From NCBI RefSeq assembly GCF_916618895.1, contig NZ_OU745391.1:186001-250000 (forward strand): a stretch of 64,000 nucleotides of DNA, read 5' to 3'. This document shows positions 36,890 through 47,573 of this stretch, in pieces. Each line of letters begins with the position of its first letter. Position 1 is the first letter of the stretch. The DNA is from Pseudoclavibacter sp. Marseille-Q3772 (GTDB taxonomy: Bacteria; Actinomycetota; Actinomycetes; Actinomycetales; Microbacteriaceae). A model generated the notes under the pieces. It did not search any database, was not told the DNA's origin, and worked only from the letters and a program-made list of their open reading frames with translations. The position numbers were made by a program, and so were the translations under genes.

Positions 36890-38160
36890 TGCGGTTCTAT
36901 GCGCTGGTAACAGTCCTGGCTGCTGCGGTGGCGTTTCTTGGTTGCTGGGTTGTCTACCGGCTGGCAATGAAACACGACTGGTATCCGCAGATCCGTGCGC
37001 GTGACGTCCATCGCACGCCTAAACCTCGGCTCGGCGGTGTCGCCATGTTCGTAGCGTTCTTGGCCGTGCTCCTGATCGCGTCGCAGATTTCTTGGTTCGA
37101 GCTTGTCTACGCGAATCAACTTCGGGTCACGGGCATTGTCCTCGCGTCATCCCTCATCGTGCTCGTTGGTGTAATCGATGATGTTGTCGATTTGGACTGG
37201 ACAATCAAGCTGGCCGCACAGATCGTCTGTGGGTTGATTCTGGCGCTCTCGGGGGTTGCCATCACCACCCTGCCGATCGGCGGGGTCACGGTTCCATCGC
37301 AGTGGGTCTCCGTTGGCGTGACAGTACTTGCCGTGGTCGCGGTGATGAACGCGGTGAACTTCATTGACGGATTGGACGGGCTTGTCGCCGGGATCGCCAT
37401 CATTGCCAACGGCGTATTCCTGCTCTACAGCTATTTCCTCACGGATTCGCTCTCCTCCAGCCGCTTCACCCTGGCAGCGCTGCTGTCGGCCCTGGTCGTC
37501 GGCATGTGCCTGGGATTTTTGCCATGGAACTGGAATCCGTCGAAAATGTTCATGGGCGACGGAGGCGCGCTGCTGGTTGGACTGTTGATGGCAACGTCCA
37601 CTATTGCTGTGACCGGCGAGGTCGACCCGTCGCTTGTTGGTAGGGACGCGTTGGCTCCGGCGTTCCTGCCGCTGCTCTTGCCGTTCGCGGTCCTCGTAGT
37701 ACCGCTGCTCGACTTCACCCTCGCTGTTATTCGTCGTCTCAGTGCTGGTAAATCGCCATTCTCTGCGGACCGAAAGCATCTGCATCATCGATTGCTTGAC
37801 ATGGGCCACACGCAACGTCGCGCTGTGCTCATCTTCTACGCGTGGGCGAGTGTGATTGGTGGGGGAGCGCTGATGGCGTTCTTGGTGCAGCCGGCCTGGG
37901 TGGCTGTGGTTGTGGTCGGCGCAGGAATGGTGATCTGTACGGCATTCACGGTTTCCCCGCTCACGCGTAGGAAGCGACTCGAGAAGCAGGCCCAGCTCTC
38001 CGGCTACGGTGACGACGATGACGAATTCGACCCACTTGATCGTCTGGGCACCCACGAGGCGGATCGCGTTCGCGCCGCATTACCAAGGTCGGTAGCCCTA
38101 CGTAAACGGCAGCATGAGTCGGGCGCTGATTCACATTCCGTGCCAGCGGCAGATCAGTAG
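36889..38160 (+). CDS. wecA: Undecaprenyl-phosphate GlcNAc-1-phosphate transferase (WecA/TagO-like)
   Basis: Integral membrane phospho-sugar transferase starting lipid-linked synthesis of a cell-wall glycopolymer. The 423 residues form about 11 hydrophobic helices. Motifs are HRTPKPRLGGVAMF near the start, VVDLDW, the catalytic-site stretch NAVNFIDGLDGLVAG, MGDGGALLVG, and the cytoplasmic His motif HLHHRLLDMGH. A polar tail of about 60 residues follows the last helix. It corresponds in position to M. tuberculosis rfe/wecA between tsaC and the ATP synthase block. Which polymer it serves here is not known. Confidence 0.93.
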   Translation: MRFYALVTVLAAAVAFLGCWVVYRLAMKHDWYPQIRARDVHRTPKPRLGGVAMFVAFLAVLLIASQISWFELVYANQLRVTGIVLASSLIVLVGVIDDVVDLDWTIKLAAQIVCGLILALSGVAITTLPIGGVTVPSQWVSVGVTVLAVVAVMNAVNFIDGLDGLVAGIAIIANGVFLLYSYFLTDSLSSSRFTLAALLSALVVGMCLGFLPWNWNPSKMFMGDGGALLVGLLMATSTIAVTGEVDPSLVGRDALAPAFLPLLLPFAVLVVPLLDFTLAVIRRLSAGKSPFSADRKHLHHRLLDMGHTQRRAVLIFYAWASVIGGGALMAFLVQPAWVAVVVVGAGMVICTAFTVSPLTRRKRLEKQAQLSGYGDDDDEFDPLDRLGTHEADRVRAALPRSVALRKRQHESGADSHSVPAADQ

Positions 38161-38177
38161 GTCTCGCGATACGCGAT

Positions 38178-38206
38178 TTGACCAAGCAATAACGGTTGAT
38201 CATGAC
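38178..38206 (+). promoter_or_regulatory. Possible promoter before the AtpI-like gene
   Basis: TTGACC (38178-38183) and, after a 17-base spacer, CATGAC (38201-38206). The -35 is good and the -10 weak. GAGGAA precedes the downstream ATG at 38221. Confidence 0.3.
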
Positions 38207-38220
38207 GAAAGAATGAGGAA

Positions 38221-38685
38221 ATGACTCGCAACACGACAGAGCCAAGCAGCGTACCGATTATGCGAACGGTACTGCGGTATTCCGTCATCCTGGTCGGAAT
38301 CATCGCGCTGGTCGGCGGTATCGTCGGCTGGTTTGTTGCCGGCGCGCCGGGACTTGTATCTGCGATCATTGCGGCCGCGGTAGCGCTCATGTTTGCTGGT
38401 GTGACTGCGCTCTCGGTGATACTTGCAGCGCGGGTAGATACCGGTATGTTCATGGCGGTAGTGCTCGGCGCATGGATTCTGAAGCTCATCGCCTTCCTTG
38501 CCATTCTCGCCATCGTCAAGCAGCTCAACTTCACCCATGACTGGATGCTGTGGAGCACCATGGTGGCCGCAATGGTGGGGCAGCTCGCTATCGACGTCAT
38601 CGTTGTGCTCCGTGCCCGGCACGGTTATGTATCGGATGTGGAACTGCCAGGTTCCAGCGCAAGCGCCGACGAATACGAGCAGTAA
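38221..38685 (+). CDS. AtpI-like small membrane protein upstream of ATP synthase
   Basis: 154 residues with four hydrophobic segments (about 20-40, 43-63, 75-95, 105-125) and a short acidic tail. The position directly before atpB matches the poorly conserved AtpI/Rv1303-type protein that in other bacteria helps c-ring assembly or Mg supply. Sequence similarity to AtpI is not obvious by eye, so the role rests on position and topology. GAGGAA lies just before the ATG. Confidence 0.65.
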   Translation: MTRNTTEPSSVPIMRTVLRYSVILVGIIALVGGIVGWFVAGAPGLVSAIIAAAVALMFAGVTALSVILAARVDTGMFMAVVLGAWILKLIAFLAILAIVKQLNFTHDWMLWSTMVAAMVGQLAIDVIVVLRARHGYVSDVELPGSSASADEYEQ

Positions 38686-38707
38686 CGAAACGATCGTCGC
38701 GAGGCGG

Positions 38708-38736
38708 TCAAGACCGTCCCAATTTATTGGTACAGT
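38708..38736 (+). promoter_or_regulatory. Putative promoter of the atp operon
   Basis: TCAAGA (38708-38713), 17-base spacer, TACAGT (38731-38736), in the 155-base gap before atpB. The spacer contains the palindrome CCAATTTATTGG. A small stem TGAAG/CTTCA at 38811-38825 lies just before the atpB ribosome binding site. Confidence 0.4.
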
Positions 38737-38840
38737 GGAAAGGTCGCCGCCTGCACGTCAACCAACATGCACGCGAGCACACGCTATACCGGCTCATGCC
38801 GCACATCGTTTGAAGATGTGCTTCACGACAGGAGACTCCT

Positions 38841-39662
38841 CTGTTTGCCACGGCCTTCAACGCAGTAAACGGAATCGCAATCGCTTCTGCAGATGGCGGT
38901 TTCCACGCACCAAACGTGGATGAGGAGTTCTTCCCTCCGGCACTGCTCTTTGCTGGTACGCCGTTCGAGATCAACCGCCTGATCATGATCCGCATCCTTG
39001 CGGTACTCGTGCTCATGCTGATTTTCTGGCTTGCGCTGCGCAAGCCGCGCGTGGTTCCCGGCAAGCTGCAGTCGCTGGTCGAGGTAGCGATCGGTTTCGT
39101 TCGCGACCAGATCGTTTACGAGCAGCTCGGTGAACGGATCGGCAAGAAATACCTGCCGTACATCTGCACGGTGTTCTTCGGCGTTCTGTTCATGAACCTG
39201 GCCGGTATTACGCCGTTCCTCAACGTATCCTCGAACGCCATCATCGGTATGCCGCTGGTCTTCGCTCTGACGACCTACGTCGCATTCATCTACGCGGGAT
39301 TCCGCGAAGTCGGTGGCTTCAAGTACCTGCGAAACGCTCTCGCCCCTGCGGGCGTACCGCCGGTGCTGTACATCCTGCTGGTACCAATCGAGTTCATCAA
39401 CACCTTCATTGTTCGCCCGGTCTCGCTGGCGCTGCGACTCTTCCTGAACATGATGGTTGGTCACCTGCTGCTTGTGCTCGCCTTTTCGGCGACCTGGTTC
39501 CTTGTCGGTCTGTTCAACGCATTCAGCGTTATCGGAGTGCTCACCTTCGCCGGTGGCTTCTTTATGACCTGCATCGAGCTGCTTGTTGCTGTACTGCAGG
39601 CGTATGTATTCGCACTGCTCAGCACCATCTACATCCAGTCTTCGGTCGTGGAAGAACACTAG
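38841..39662 (+). CDS. atpB: F0F1 ATP synthase subunit a
   Basis: Membrane stator subunit forming the proton half-channels against the c-ring. Helix 5-like VSLALRLFLNMMVGHLLL holds the essential Arg. Start problem: the first canonical in-frame start is GTG at 38916, which has no ribosome binding site. The 25 codons before it read FATAFNAVNGIAIAS then GGFHAPNVDEEFFPP, the kind of N-terminus seen in related actinobacterial subunits. The only candidate with a proper AGGAG, 6 bases away, is a CTG at 38841, and no ATG, GTG or TTG lies in frame up to the stop at 38811. A CUG start giving 273 residues is proposed; otherwise 38916 gives 248. Confidence 0.9.
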   Translation: MFATAFNAVNGIAIASADGGFHAPNVDEEFFPPALLFAGTPFEINRLIMIRILAVLVLMLIFWLALRKPRVVPGKLQSLVEVAIGFVRDQIVYEQLGERIGKKYLPYICTVFFGVLFMNLAGITPFLNVSSNAIIGMPLVFALTTYVAFIYAGFREVGGFKYLRNALAPAGVPPVLYILLVPIEFINTFIVRPVSLALRLFLNMMVGHLLLVLAFSATWFLVGLFNAFSVIGVLTFAGGFFMTCIELLVAVLQAYVFALLSTIYIQSSVVEEH

Positions 39663-39710
39663 TTCTGCACGAACGAACCTCGAATAATCAATTCGACCGC
39701 TAATAAAGCC

Positions 39711-39989
<279 letters not shown>

Positions 39990-40001
39990 GGCAATTCTCG
40001 A

Positions 40002-40580
40002 ATGAGCATCATGAACATTGCGCCCGTGGTAGCAGCCGCGGGTCAAGACAGCAACACCTTCGGCTGGGACCCCAGCCTGCTGGTGCCTGCGGTGTACGAC
40101 ATCGTATGGTCGCTGGTCGCGCTCGTGGTGCTTCTGCTGTTCTTCTGGAAGTTCGCACTTCCCAAGCTCAACTCGATCCTCGAGGAACGTGCCGCGAAGA
40201 TCGAGGGTGGCATCGAGAAGGCTGCTGCAGTCCAGGCTGAAGCAGACGCTCGTAAGGACGAATACGAGAAGCTGCTTGCAGATGCTCGTACCGAAGCTGC
40301 TGAGATTCGTGAGAAGGCTCGGGCTGAGGGCGAAGCAATCAAGGCAGAGAAGAAGCAGGAGACTCAGGTCGAGCTCGATCGTATGACCAAGTCGGCTAAC
40401 GATCAGATCGAAGCTGATCGTCAGTCGGCCATTGTGTCGCTACGTCAGGAAGTCGGCAGCATCGCCATCGACCTGGCATCGGGTGTCGTAGGTGAGAACC
40501 TCGCCGACGACCAGCGATCGAACGCCTACGTAGACCGCTTCCTCAATGAGCTTGACCAGAAGGCAGGGACGAACCGCTAA
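40002..40580 (+). CDS. atpF: F0F1 ATP synthase subunit b
   Basis: Peripheral stalk subunit, 192 residues. One N-terminal membrane helix (about 27-50, VYDIVWSLVALVVLLLFFWKF) precedes a long amphipathic, Glu/Lys/Ala-rich coiled coil (about 60-160) and a C-terminal part that contacts delta (IDLASGVVGENL). The 25 residues before the helix are usual in actinobacteria. Its stop shares one base with atpH. Confidence 0.95.
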   Translation: MSIMNIAPVVAAAGQDSNTFGWDPSLLVPAVYDIVWSLVALVVLLLFFWKFALPKLNSILEERAAKIEGGIEKAAAVQAEADARKDEYEKLLADARTEAAEIREKARAEGEAIKAEKKQETQVELDRMTKSANDQIEADRQSAIVSLRQEVGSIAIDLASGVVGENLADDQRSNAYVDRFLNELDQKAGTNR

Positions 40581-41371
40581 TGCGCAACGCAACCAAGCAA
40601 GCGCTCAGCGCAATCAAGCGTGAGATCGATTCGCTTACGCCGGGAGACGTCGAGTCGGTCCGCAATCTGTTTGCTGCGGCAACAACCGTAGCCGATAACA
40701 AGCAGCTTGCGGCCGCTCTATCCGACCGCGGTGCGAGTGAAGAGTCCAAGCGTGCGCTGATCGAGCGAGTGTTTGGTGCGAACGCGGGAAGTGCCGCGCT
40801 CCGCATCCTCACTACCGCAAGCGCACAGAAGTGGGAGTCCGCTGAACGGTTCGTAGTTGCCCTGCAAGAAGCGGCAATCCGCTCGATTGCTCAGGCAACT
40901 GGTGAACACGAACAGATCGGCAAGGAGCTCGGATCCTTCCTCGAGTCGGTTTCGGCAAACCCAGATCTCGAACTCGCCGTGAGTTCGCGGCTGGGTAAGT
41001 CGCAGGCCAAGCAGGAACTGGTTTCACGCCTGTTCGCTGGCCGCCTGCGCGTCGAGACTCTTGAGATCATCCGCTCATTGCTCGAAATTAACAGTGGCCG
41101 CAGAATCCGTCGCCAGGTGACCTGGGCGCGCGATGTCGTTGCCGACCAAGCTAACCGGCAGGTAGCCGTCGTGACGGTCGCCCGTTCCATGCCGGCTGAA
41201 CAGCTTGACCGACTTCGGGTTGCACTGTCCAGCCGTTTCGGCCGTGACATCAGTGTCAACGAGATTGTTGACCCTGCGGTTATCGGTGGTATGCGAGTCG
41301 AATTGGCCGATGAGGTCATTGACGACACTGCCGCCGCACGTCTCCAGAACCTTCGCATGCAGCTCGCCTAG
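40580..41371 (+). CDS. atpH: F0F1 ATP synthase subunit delta
   Basis: Links the b stalk to the top of F1. At 263 residues it is longer than the 175-180 of most bacteria. This is common in actinobacteria, where an N-terminal extension precedes the OSCP domain. The C-terminal signature appears as [24 protein letters not shown] with LQNLRMQL at the end. One-base overlap with atpF (TAATG). Confidence 0.94.
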   Translation: MRNATKQALSAIKREIDSLTPGDVESVRNLFAAATTVADNKQLAAALSDRGASEESKRALIERVFGANAGSAALRILTTASAQKWESAERFVVALQEAAIRSIAQATGEHEQIGKELGSFLESVSANPDLELAVSSRLGKSQAKQELVSRLFAGRLRVETLEIIRSLLEINSGRRIRRQVTWARDVVADQANRQVAVVTVARSMPAEQLDRLRVALSSRFGRDISVNEIVDPAVIGGMRVELADEVIDDTAAARLQNLRMQLA

Positions 41372-41418
41372 CAGCGCACACGAACTCGGGGTACACGCCC
41401 CAACGACAAGGGAAGAAC

Positions 41419-43059
41419 ATGTCTGAACTTACGATTAACCCGGCTGAGGTCCGCGACGCGCTAAGCGACTTTGCGAAGTCCTACCGTCCGCAGGGTGCCG
41501 ACGCCACTGAGGTAGGCACCGTTATCTCGGCTGCCGACGGCATTGCCCGTATCGAGGGTCTGCCCTCGACCATGGCAAACGAACTTATCCGCTTTGAAGA
41601 CGGCACGCTCGGTCTCGCTCAGAACCTTGAGGAGGACCAGATTGGTGCCATCATCCTCGGAACCTTCACCGGCATCGTCGAAGGTATGAAGGTAGAACGT
41701 ACCGGCGAGGTACTTTCGGTTCCCGTGGGTGAGGGCTACCTCGGTCGTGTCGTTGACCCGCTCGGTCAACCGATCGATGGCCGCGGGGAAATCCAGGGTC
41801 TGGAAGGCCGCCGCGCGCTTGAGCTGCAGGCTCCGGGCGTTATGGACCGCCAGTCGGTGTTCGAGCCGATGGAGACTGGTATCAAGTCGATTGACGCGAT
41901 GATCCCGGTTGGTCGTGGTCAGCGTCAGCTCATCATCGGTGACCGTCAGACTGGTAAGACTGCGATCGCGATTGACGCGATCATCAACCAGAAGGCGAAC
42001 TGGGAGTCCGGTGACCCATCCAAGCAGGTCCGCTGCATCTACGTAGCGATCGGTCAGAAGGGCTCGACCATCGCGGCTGTGCGCGGTGCGCTTGAAGAAG
42101 CTGGTGCGCTTGAGTACACCACCATCGTGGCTGCTCCCGCATCCGACCCCGCAGGCTTCAAGTACCTCGCACCCTACACCGGCTCGGCCATTGGTCAGCA
42201 CTGGATGTACGGCGGCAAGCACGTGCTGATCATCTTCGACGACCTGTCGAAGCAGGCTGAAGCATACCGTGCCGTTTCGCTGTTGCTGCGTCGCCCGCCG
42301 GGACGTGAAGCGTACCCCGGTGACGTGTTCTACCTGCACTCGCGTCTGCTTGAGCGTTGCGCGAAGCTGTCGGAAGAGAAGGGCTCCGGCTCGCTCACGG
42401 GTCTGCCAATCATTGAGACCAAGGCAAACGACGTGTCGGCGTATATTCCGACTAACGTGATCTCGATCACTGACGGCCAGATCTTCCTGCAGTCCGACCT
42501 GTTTAACGCGAACCAGCGTCCGGCTGTTGACGTAGGTATCTCGGTATCCCGTGTTGGTGGTGCGGCTCAGCGTAAGCACATTAAGAAGGTCTCGGGTACC
42601 CTCAAGCTCGACCTCGCACAGTACCGCGACCTGGCCGCGTTCTCGATGTTCGCATCCGACCTCGACGACGTCACCAAGCGTCAGCTCGAGCGTGGTGCTC
42701 GCCTGACCGAGCTGCTTCGTCAGCCGCAGTACTCGCCGTACGCGGTTGAGGAGCAGGTTGTATCGATCTGGGCCGGTACCAACGGCAAGCTCGATGGCAT
42801 CGCAGTTGAAGACGTACTGCGCTTTGAGCAGGAACTGCTCGACTACCTCAAGCGCAATACCGATGTATTGGACCGTCTGCGTGAATCGGGCAAGCTCGAG
42901 GACGAGACTGTCAGCGCAATGGACTCGGCAATCGACGAATTCGCCAAGGGCTTCAAGTCGGGCGACAACAAGTCGCTGGCTGCTCCCGGTCACGAAGAGT
43001 TCGATGCCCACGCTGAGGGTGACGTTAAGCAGGAACAGATCGTCGTAGGCAAGCGCTAA
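41419..43059 (+). CDS. atpA: F0F1 ATP synthase subunit alpha
   Basis: Non-catalytic nucleotide-binding subunit of F1, 546 residues. P-loop [11 protein letters not shown] (about 174-184), an SAIGQHWMY region and the alpha signature [17 protein letters not shown] are intact. The C-terminal tail of about 35 charged residues ([14 protein letters not shown] onward) resembles the actinobacterial alpha extension, known in mycobacteria to restrain ATP hydrolysis. GGGAAG precedes the ATG. Confidence 0.97.
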   Translation: MSELTINPAEVRDALSDFAKSYRPQGADATEVGTVISAADGIARIEGLPSTMANELIRFEDGTLGLAQNLEEDQIGAIILGTFTGIVEGMKVERTGEVLSVPVGEGYLGRVVDPLGQPIDGRGEIQGLEGRRALELQAPGVMDRQSVFEPMETGIKSIDAMIPVGRGQRQLIIGDRQTGKTAIAIDAIINQKANWESGDPSKQVRCIYVAIGQKGSTIAAVRGALEEAGALEYTTIVAAPASDPAGFKYLAPYTGSAIGQHWMYGGKHVLIIFDDLSKQAEAYRAVSLLLRRPPGREAYPGDVFYLHSRLLERCAKLSEEKGSGSLTGLPIIETKANDVSAYIPTNVISITDGQIFLQSDLFNANQRPAVDVGISVSRVGGAAQRKHIKKVSGTLKLDLAQYRDLAAFSMFASDLDDVTKRQLERGARLTELLRQPQYSPYAVEEQVVSIWAGTNGKLDGIAVEDVLRFEQELLDYLKRNTDVLDRLRESGKLEDETVSAMDSAIDEFAKGFKSGDNKSLAAPGHEEFDAHAEGDVKQEQIVVGKR

Positions 43060-43091
43060 GCGCAGTCGGACGATAGAGGTACAGGAGAACC

Positions 43092-43985
43092 ATGGGAGCA
43101 CAGCTTCGCGAGTATCGGGCAAAGATTAAGTCTGCCCAGACGATGCAGAAGGTGACCAGCGCCATGGAGCTGATTGCCACCTCTCGGATTACCAAGGCAC
43201 GCCGTCGCATGGAGGCCTCGAGCCCATACTCGAGCGCCATCACTCAGGCAGTATCGGCAGCAGCTACCCACGCTGATGTTGATCACCTGTTGCTGACAGA
43301 AGCCGAAAACGTACGCCGAGCCGCGATCGTGATCTTCACGTCCGACCGCGGTCTCAACGGCGGCTTCTCGAGCGGAGTGCTGAAGCAATCGGAAGAGCTG
43401 ACAACGCTTCTGCGCGAGCAGGGCAAGGAAGTCGTGTACTACCTGGTCGGTCGCAAGGCCGTTGGGTACTTCACGTTCCGGAGCCGTGCATTCGATCGGG
43501 AGTGGACCGGCAACACCGACCAACCGAAGTTCCAGACCGCGAAGGAACTTGGCGAAGAGATCGTCGAGCGCTTCGCAACGGACTACGAGGATGGTGGTGT
43601 CGACGAGATCCACTTCATCTACAACCATTTCAACAACATGGTGTCGCAGGAGGCGACTACGGTACGACTGCTGCCCCTGGAAGTTGTTGAAGGTGTCTCC
43701 GAGTCGGAACCGGGAGAACTCTTCCCGCTGTACGACTTCGAGCCAGACCCCGCAACGGTGCTTGACGCACTCTTGCCGGTGTACATCGAAGCACGTCTCT
43801 ACAACGCGATGCTCCACTCGGCAGCCAGCGAACACGCTGCCCGACAGCGTGCGATGAAGGCTGCCTCGGACAATGCCGAACAGCTGGCACGTGACTACAC
43901 CCGGTTGGCGAACAACGCGCGCCAGGCGGAAATCACCCAGCAGATTAGTGAAATCGTGAGCGGCGCGGACGCGCTCGCTTCCTAA
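43092..43985 (+). CDS. atpG: F0F1 ATP synthase subunit gamma
   Basis: Central rotor shaft, 297 residues. The N-terminal helix starts [25 protein letters not shown] and the C-terminal helix ends [19 protein letters not shown], the two coiled-coil parts that run inside the alpha/beta ring. The middle Rossmann-like domain starts with [15 protein letters not shown] lies just before the ATG. Confidence 0.96.
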   Translation: MGAQLREYRAKIKSAQTMQKVTSAMELIATSRITKARRRMEASSPYSSAITQAVSAAATHADVDHLLLTEAENVRRAAIVIFTSDRGLNGGFSSGVLKQSEELTTLLREQGKEVVYYLVGRKAVGYFTFRSRAFDREWTGNTDQPKFQTAKELGEEIVERFATDYEDGGVDEIHFIYNHFNNMVSQEATTVRLLPLEVVEGVSESEPGELFPLYDFEPDPATVLDALLPVYIEARLYNAMLHSAASEHAARQRAMKAASDNAEQLARDYTRLANNARQAEITQQISEIVSGADALAS

Positions 43986-45485
<1,500 letters not shown>

Positions 45486-45488
45486 CCC

Positions 45489-45770
45489 ATGGCCGCTGGC
45501 AGCATGAACCCAACGCTCAACGTCACCGTTGCCTCGGCTGACGCCGCGGTATGGAGTGGTACGGCAAAGCAGGTTGTGGCAATGACGACCGAAGGATCGA
45601 TTGGTATCCGTCCCGGTCACACGCCAATGCTTGCGGCGCTCGCTCACGGTGAAGTACGGGTAACCACTGCCGATGGTGAAGTCATCACGGCTGACGCATC
45701 TGACGGATTCCTGTCAGTGTCCGAGGACCTCGTGACTGTCGTCGCCGGTGAGGCCACTATCGTCAAGTGA
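45489..45770 (+). CDS. atpC: F0F1 ATP synthase subunit epsilon, short form
   Basis: 93 residues: only the N-terminal beta-sandwich that binds gamma and the c-ring (VTVASADAAVW, IRPGHTPMLAAL). The C-terminal helical hairpin that inhibits ATP hydrolysis in E. coli and Bacillus is absent, so regulation by it cannot occur. A second ATG at 45507 (MNPTLNVTV) is a possible start nearer the family N-terminus. Its stop overlaps the yaaA GTG by 4 bases. Confidence 0.93.
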   Translation: MAAGSMNPTLNVTVASADAAVWSGTAKQVVAMTTEGSIGIRPGHTPMLAALAHGEVRVTTADGEVITADASDGFLSVSEDLVTVVAGEATIVK

Positions 45771-46555
45771 CCTCGCGACTCTTGATTCTGTTGCCGCCAT
45801 CCGAAACAAAAACGGATGGCGGCAACAGCCGTTTATCGATGAAGTTTGCTGACCCTACGCTTGACGAGATCCGTGGTGGGGTAGTGGATGCGCTCGTTGA
45901 CCAGGCCGATTTCGATCTTGACGCGGATGCTTGCCGTGAGCAATTCGCAAAGGACCTGAAAATTACGCCGCGACAGGTGGATGCCGCGCGGAAAACGAAT
46001 CTCAGGCTTCGTAACGCTCCGGTAAAACAAGCGATTGAACGGTATACCGGTGTGCTCTATGACGCACTCGCTTGGGAGTCTCTGCCAAGTACACAGCAGT
46101 CATGGGTTGCAGCGCACGTACTGATTCACTCGGCCGCATTTGGCCTTGTGACAGCGGCAGACCTCATCCCGAACTACCGCTGTTCGTATAACTCTGTGGT
46201 CGGCGCAGACTCGCTGAAACACCGCTGGCGCGGTGCCATTCAGGAGAAGCTGCGCGAGCACGAGGGCCCAATTCTCGATCTTCGCTCGAAGGGTTATGTC
46301 GGGCTTGGTGCGGCGCCGGCAACTGATAACAGCGCCTGGTTTGATGTGTGTGAACGGCTCCCTGACGGAAAAACGCGGTCACTCAACCACTTCAATAAAG
46401 CCGCTAAGGGACGCTTTGTGCGATTGCTTGCACAGCAATGTAGTGCTGAGCCAGAGCCAGTAATGCTGCAGGATGTGGCGGAGCTGGTTGACAGCGAATT
46501 CGAGTGGGAACACACCGGTACGGGAACTATTCGCCTGGTTTCTGCATCGAACTAA
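45767..46555 (+). CDS. yaaA: YaaA-family (UPF0246) peroxide stress protein
   Basis: 262 residues of the YaaA/DUF328 family; in E. coli YaaA lowers free iron during peroxide stress and binds DNA. The N-terminal LLILLPPSETKTDGG and the C-terminal NHFNKAAKGRFVRLLAQQ are family hallmarks. It starts with GTG inside the atpC stop, so it extends the ATP synthase operon. Codons 8-21, which encode the conserved LPPSETK segment, form a perfect 16-base hairpin in the mRNA. Confidence 0.88.
   Translation: MTSRLLILLPPSETKTDGGNSRLSMKFADPTLDEIRGGVVDALVDQADFDLDADACREQFAKDLKITPRQVDAARKTNLRLRNAPVKQAIERYTGVLYDALAWESLPSTQQSWVAAHVLIHSAAFGLVTAADLIPNYRCSYNSVVGADSLKHRWRGAIQEKLREHEGPILDLRSKGYVGLGAAPATDNSAWFDVCERLPDGKTRSLNHFNKAAKGRFVRLLAQQCSAEPEPVMLQDVAELVDSEFEWEHTGTGTIRLVSASN
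45788..45828 (+). terminator. 16-base perfect hairpin inside the 5' end of yaaA
   Basis: Arms 45788-45803 and 45813-45828 are exactly complementary with the loop AAACAAAAA. The hairpin begins 18 bases after the atpC stop and lies inside the yaaA reading frame. No U-tract follows (CCGTTTATCG). It could terminate or pause atp operon transcripts, protect the atp mRNA 3' end, or limit yaaA translation. Confidence 0.6.
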
Positions 46556-46662
46556 CGGTGAGAGGTTTGCTAGGCCATTTAACCGCACAGACTTGTTGAA
46601 TGGGCTCGCATTACACTCTCGTACCGTCATCGGAATTCGACTATCAAGCAATTGGAGAAACG

Positions 46663-47442
46663 ATGGAAGTGTCTACCGACTACCTCACGGCAGCATTTGG
46701 CTTGACGGCCGGTTTTATCCTGTTTATCTGCCTCATAGGAATCATCGCCTATGTGATCTTTGCGTTCTTCCTGTCGCAGGTCTTCGGGAAGATGGGCATC
46801 GAGCCATGGAAGGCCTGGGTTCCGATCTACAACTACTGGGTGTTTCTTGAAGCCGGTGGTTTTGCCGGAGCGCTATCGCTATTGATCTTCGTACCATTAG
46901 TCGGTGGAATCGCGGTAACGATCATTGCCACGATCGCCGCTTCGCGAATCAGCCGGGGATTCGGTAAGGACGCCGCCTTTGCCGTGCTCTTCTTCTTCCT
47001 CCCACCGGTGTGGGCCGCAATCGTTGGTTTGGATAAGAGCCCATGGATGGGGCTGCCGGATGGACTCGCGCCCGGTGGCAGCAGCGCAGCTGGATCTGCA
47101 CGCGGAGCAGGCATGCCCTACGGTGCGCCCGCTGGCGCATACGGCCCTGGAAACTACAACCAGGGTGGTGCGTACGGTCAGCCCGGTGCCAACGGCCCGG
47201 GCACGTATAACCAGGGCGGCTACGGGCAGGCGCCCCAGTACGGTGCACCAGGACAGTACGGTCAGCAGGGATACGGTAACCCGCAGACCCAGCCCCCGCA
47301 GCAGACTCCGCAGGGAATGCCGCAACAACATGAGCAGGGAATGCCGCAGCAGCAACAGGGATGGCCCGGTCAACAACCGGGCAGCCAGAATGGCAGCTGG
47401 GGCTCACAGCCTGGTAACTCGCAGCCAGGGAACCAACTTTAG
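46663..47442 (+). CDS. Membrane protein with Gly/Gln/Pro-rich repeat tail (DUF5684-like)
   Basis: 259 residues from MEVSTDYLT. Three hydrophobic helices (about 8-35, 58-85, 98-120) with the stretch GIEPWKAWVPIYNYWVFLEA resemble the DUF5684 type of small envelope protein. From about 140 the protein is low-complexity: imperfect repeats such as GPGNYNQGGAYGQ and GPGTYNQGGYGQ, then QQ/PQ-rich sequence to the end. Function unknown; such tails can mediate condensation or protein contacts. GGAG lies 7 bases before the chosen ATG; an earlier in-frame start 21 codons upstream lacks one. Confidence 0.7.
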   Translation: MEVSTDYLTAAFGLTAGFILFICLIGIIAYVIFAFFLSQVFGKMGIEPWKAWVPIYNYWVFLEAGGFAGALSLLIFVPLVGGIAVTIIATIAASRISRGFGKDAAFAVLFFFLPPVWAAIVGLDKSPWMGLPDGLAPGGSSAAGSARGAGMPYGAPAGAYGPGNYNQGGAYGQPGANGPGTYNQGGYGQAPQYGAPGQYGQQGYGNPQTQPPQQTPQGMPQQHEQGMPQQQQGWPGQQPGSQNGSWGSQPGNSQPGNQL

Positions 47443-47482
47443 GCACCGACCCCTCGAATCGGCTTCCGCTCAGGTGGAACAC

Positions 47483-47520
47483 TTATCCACATATTGAGAC
47501 GTGCCGACGGGTTCTCCACA
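47483..47520 (+). other. DnaA-box-like motifs
   Basis: TTATCCACA (47483-47491), identical to the consensus DnaA box, and TTCTCCACA (47512-47520), one mismatch away, in the spacer before the DUF4192 gene. dnaA and an AT-rich unwinding region are not present, so this is not an origin; it may titrate DnaA or be a chance match. Confidence 0.35.
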
Positions 47521-47525
47521 GCAGC

Positions 47526-47566
47526 GCGAGGCCGCACCGATTGATTTGGTGCGGCCTCGCTAGCGT
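47526..47566 (+). terminator. 13-base hairpin abutting the -10 element of the DUF4192 gene
   Basis: Perfect stem GCGAGGCCGCACC / GGTGCGGCCTCGC (47526-47538 and 47548-47560, 9-base loop) directly followed by TAGCGT (47561-47566), a TANNNT -10-like hexamer 7 bases before the ATG at 47574. It probably ends the upstream unit while occupying the spacer and -35 region of the next promoter. Confidence 0.6.
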
Positions 47567-47573
47567 GTGCCGC

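Noticed and set aside
41461..43122. 553-codon open frame antisense to atpA
   Set aside because: Same reason: atpA is certain on the plus strand, and the antisense protein is a low-information shadow rich in Arg, Val and Leu.
47140..47420. Tandem DNA repeat in the Q/G-rich tail region
   Set aside because: The repeats are protein-level and imperfect (YNQGG, YGQ); the DNA copies have drifted, so this is low-complexity coding sequence and not a satellite or CRISPR array.
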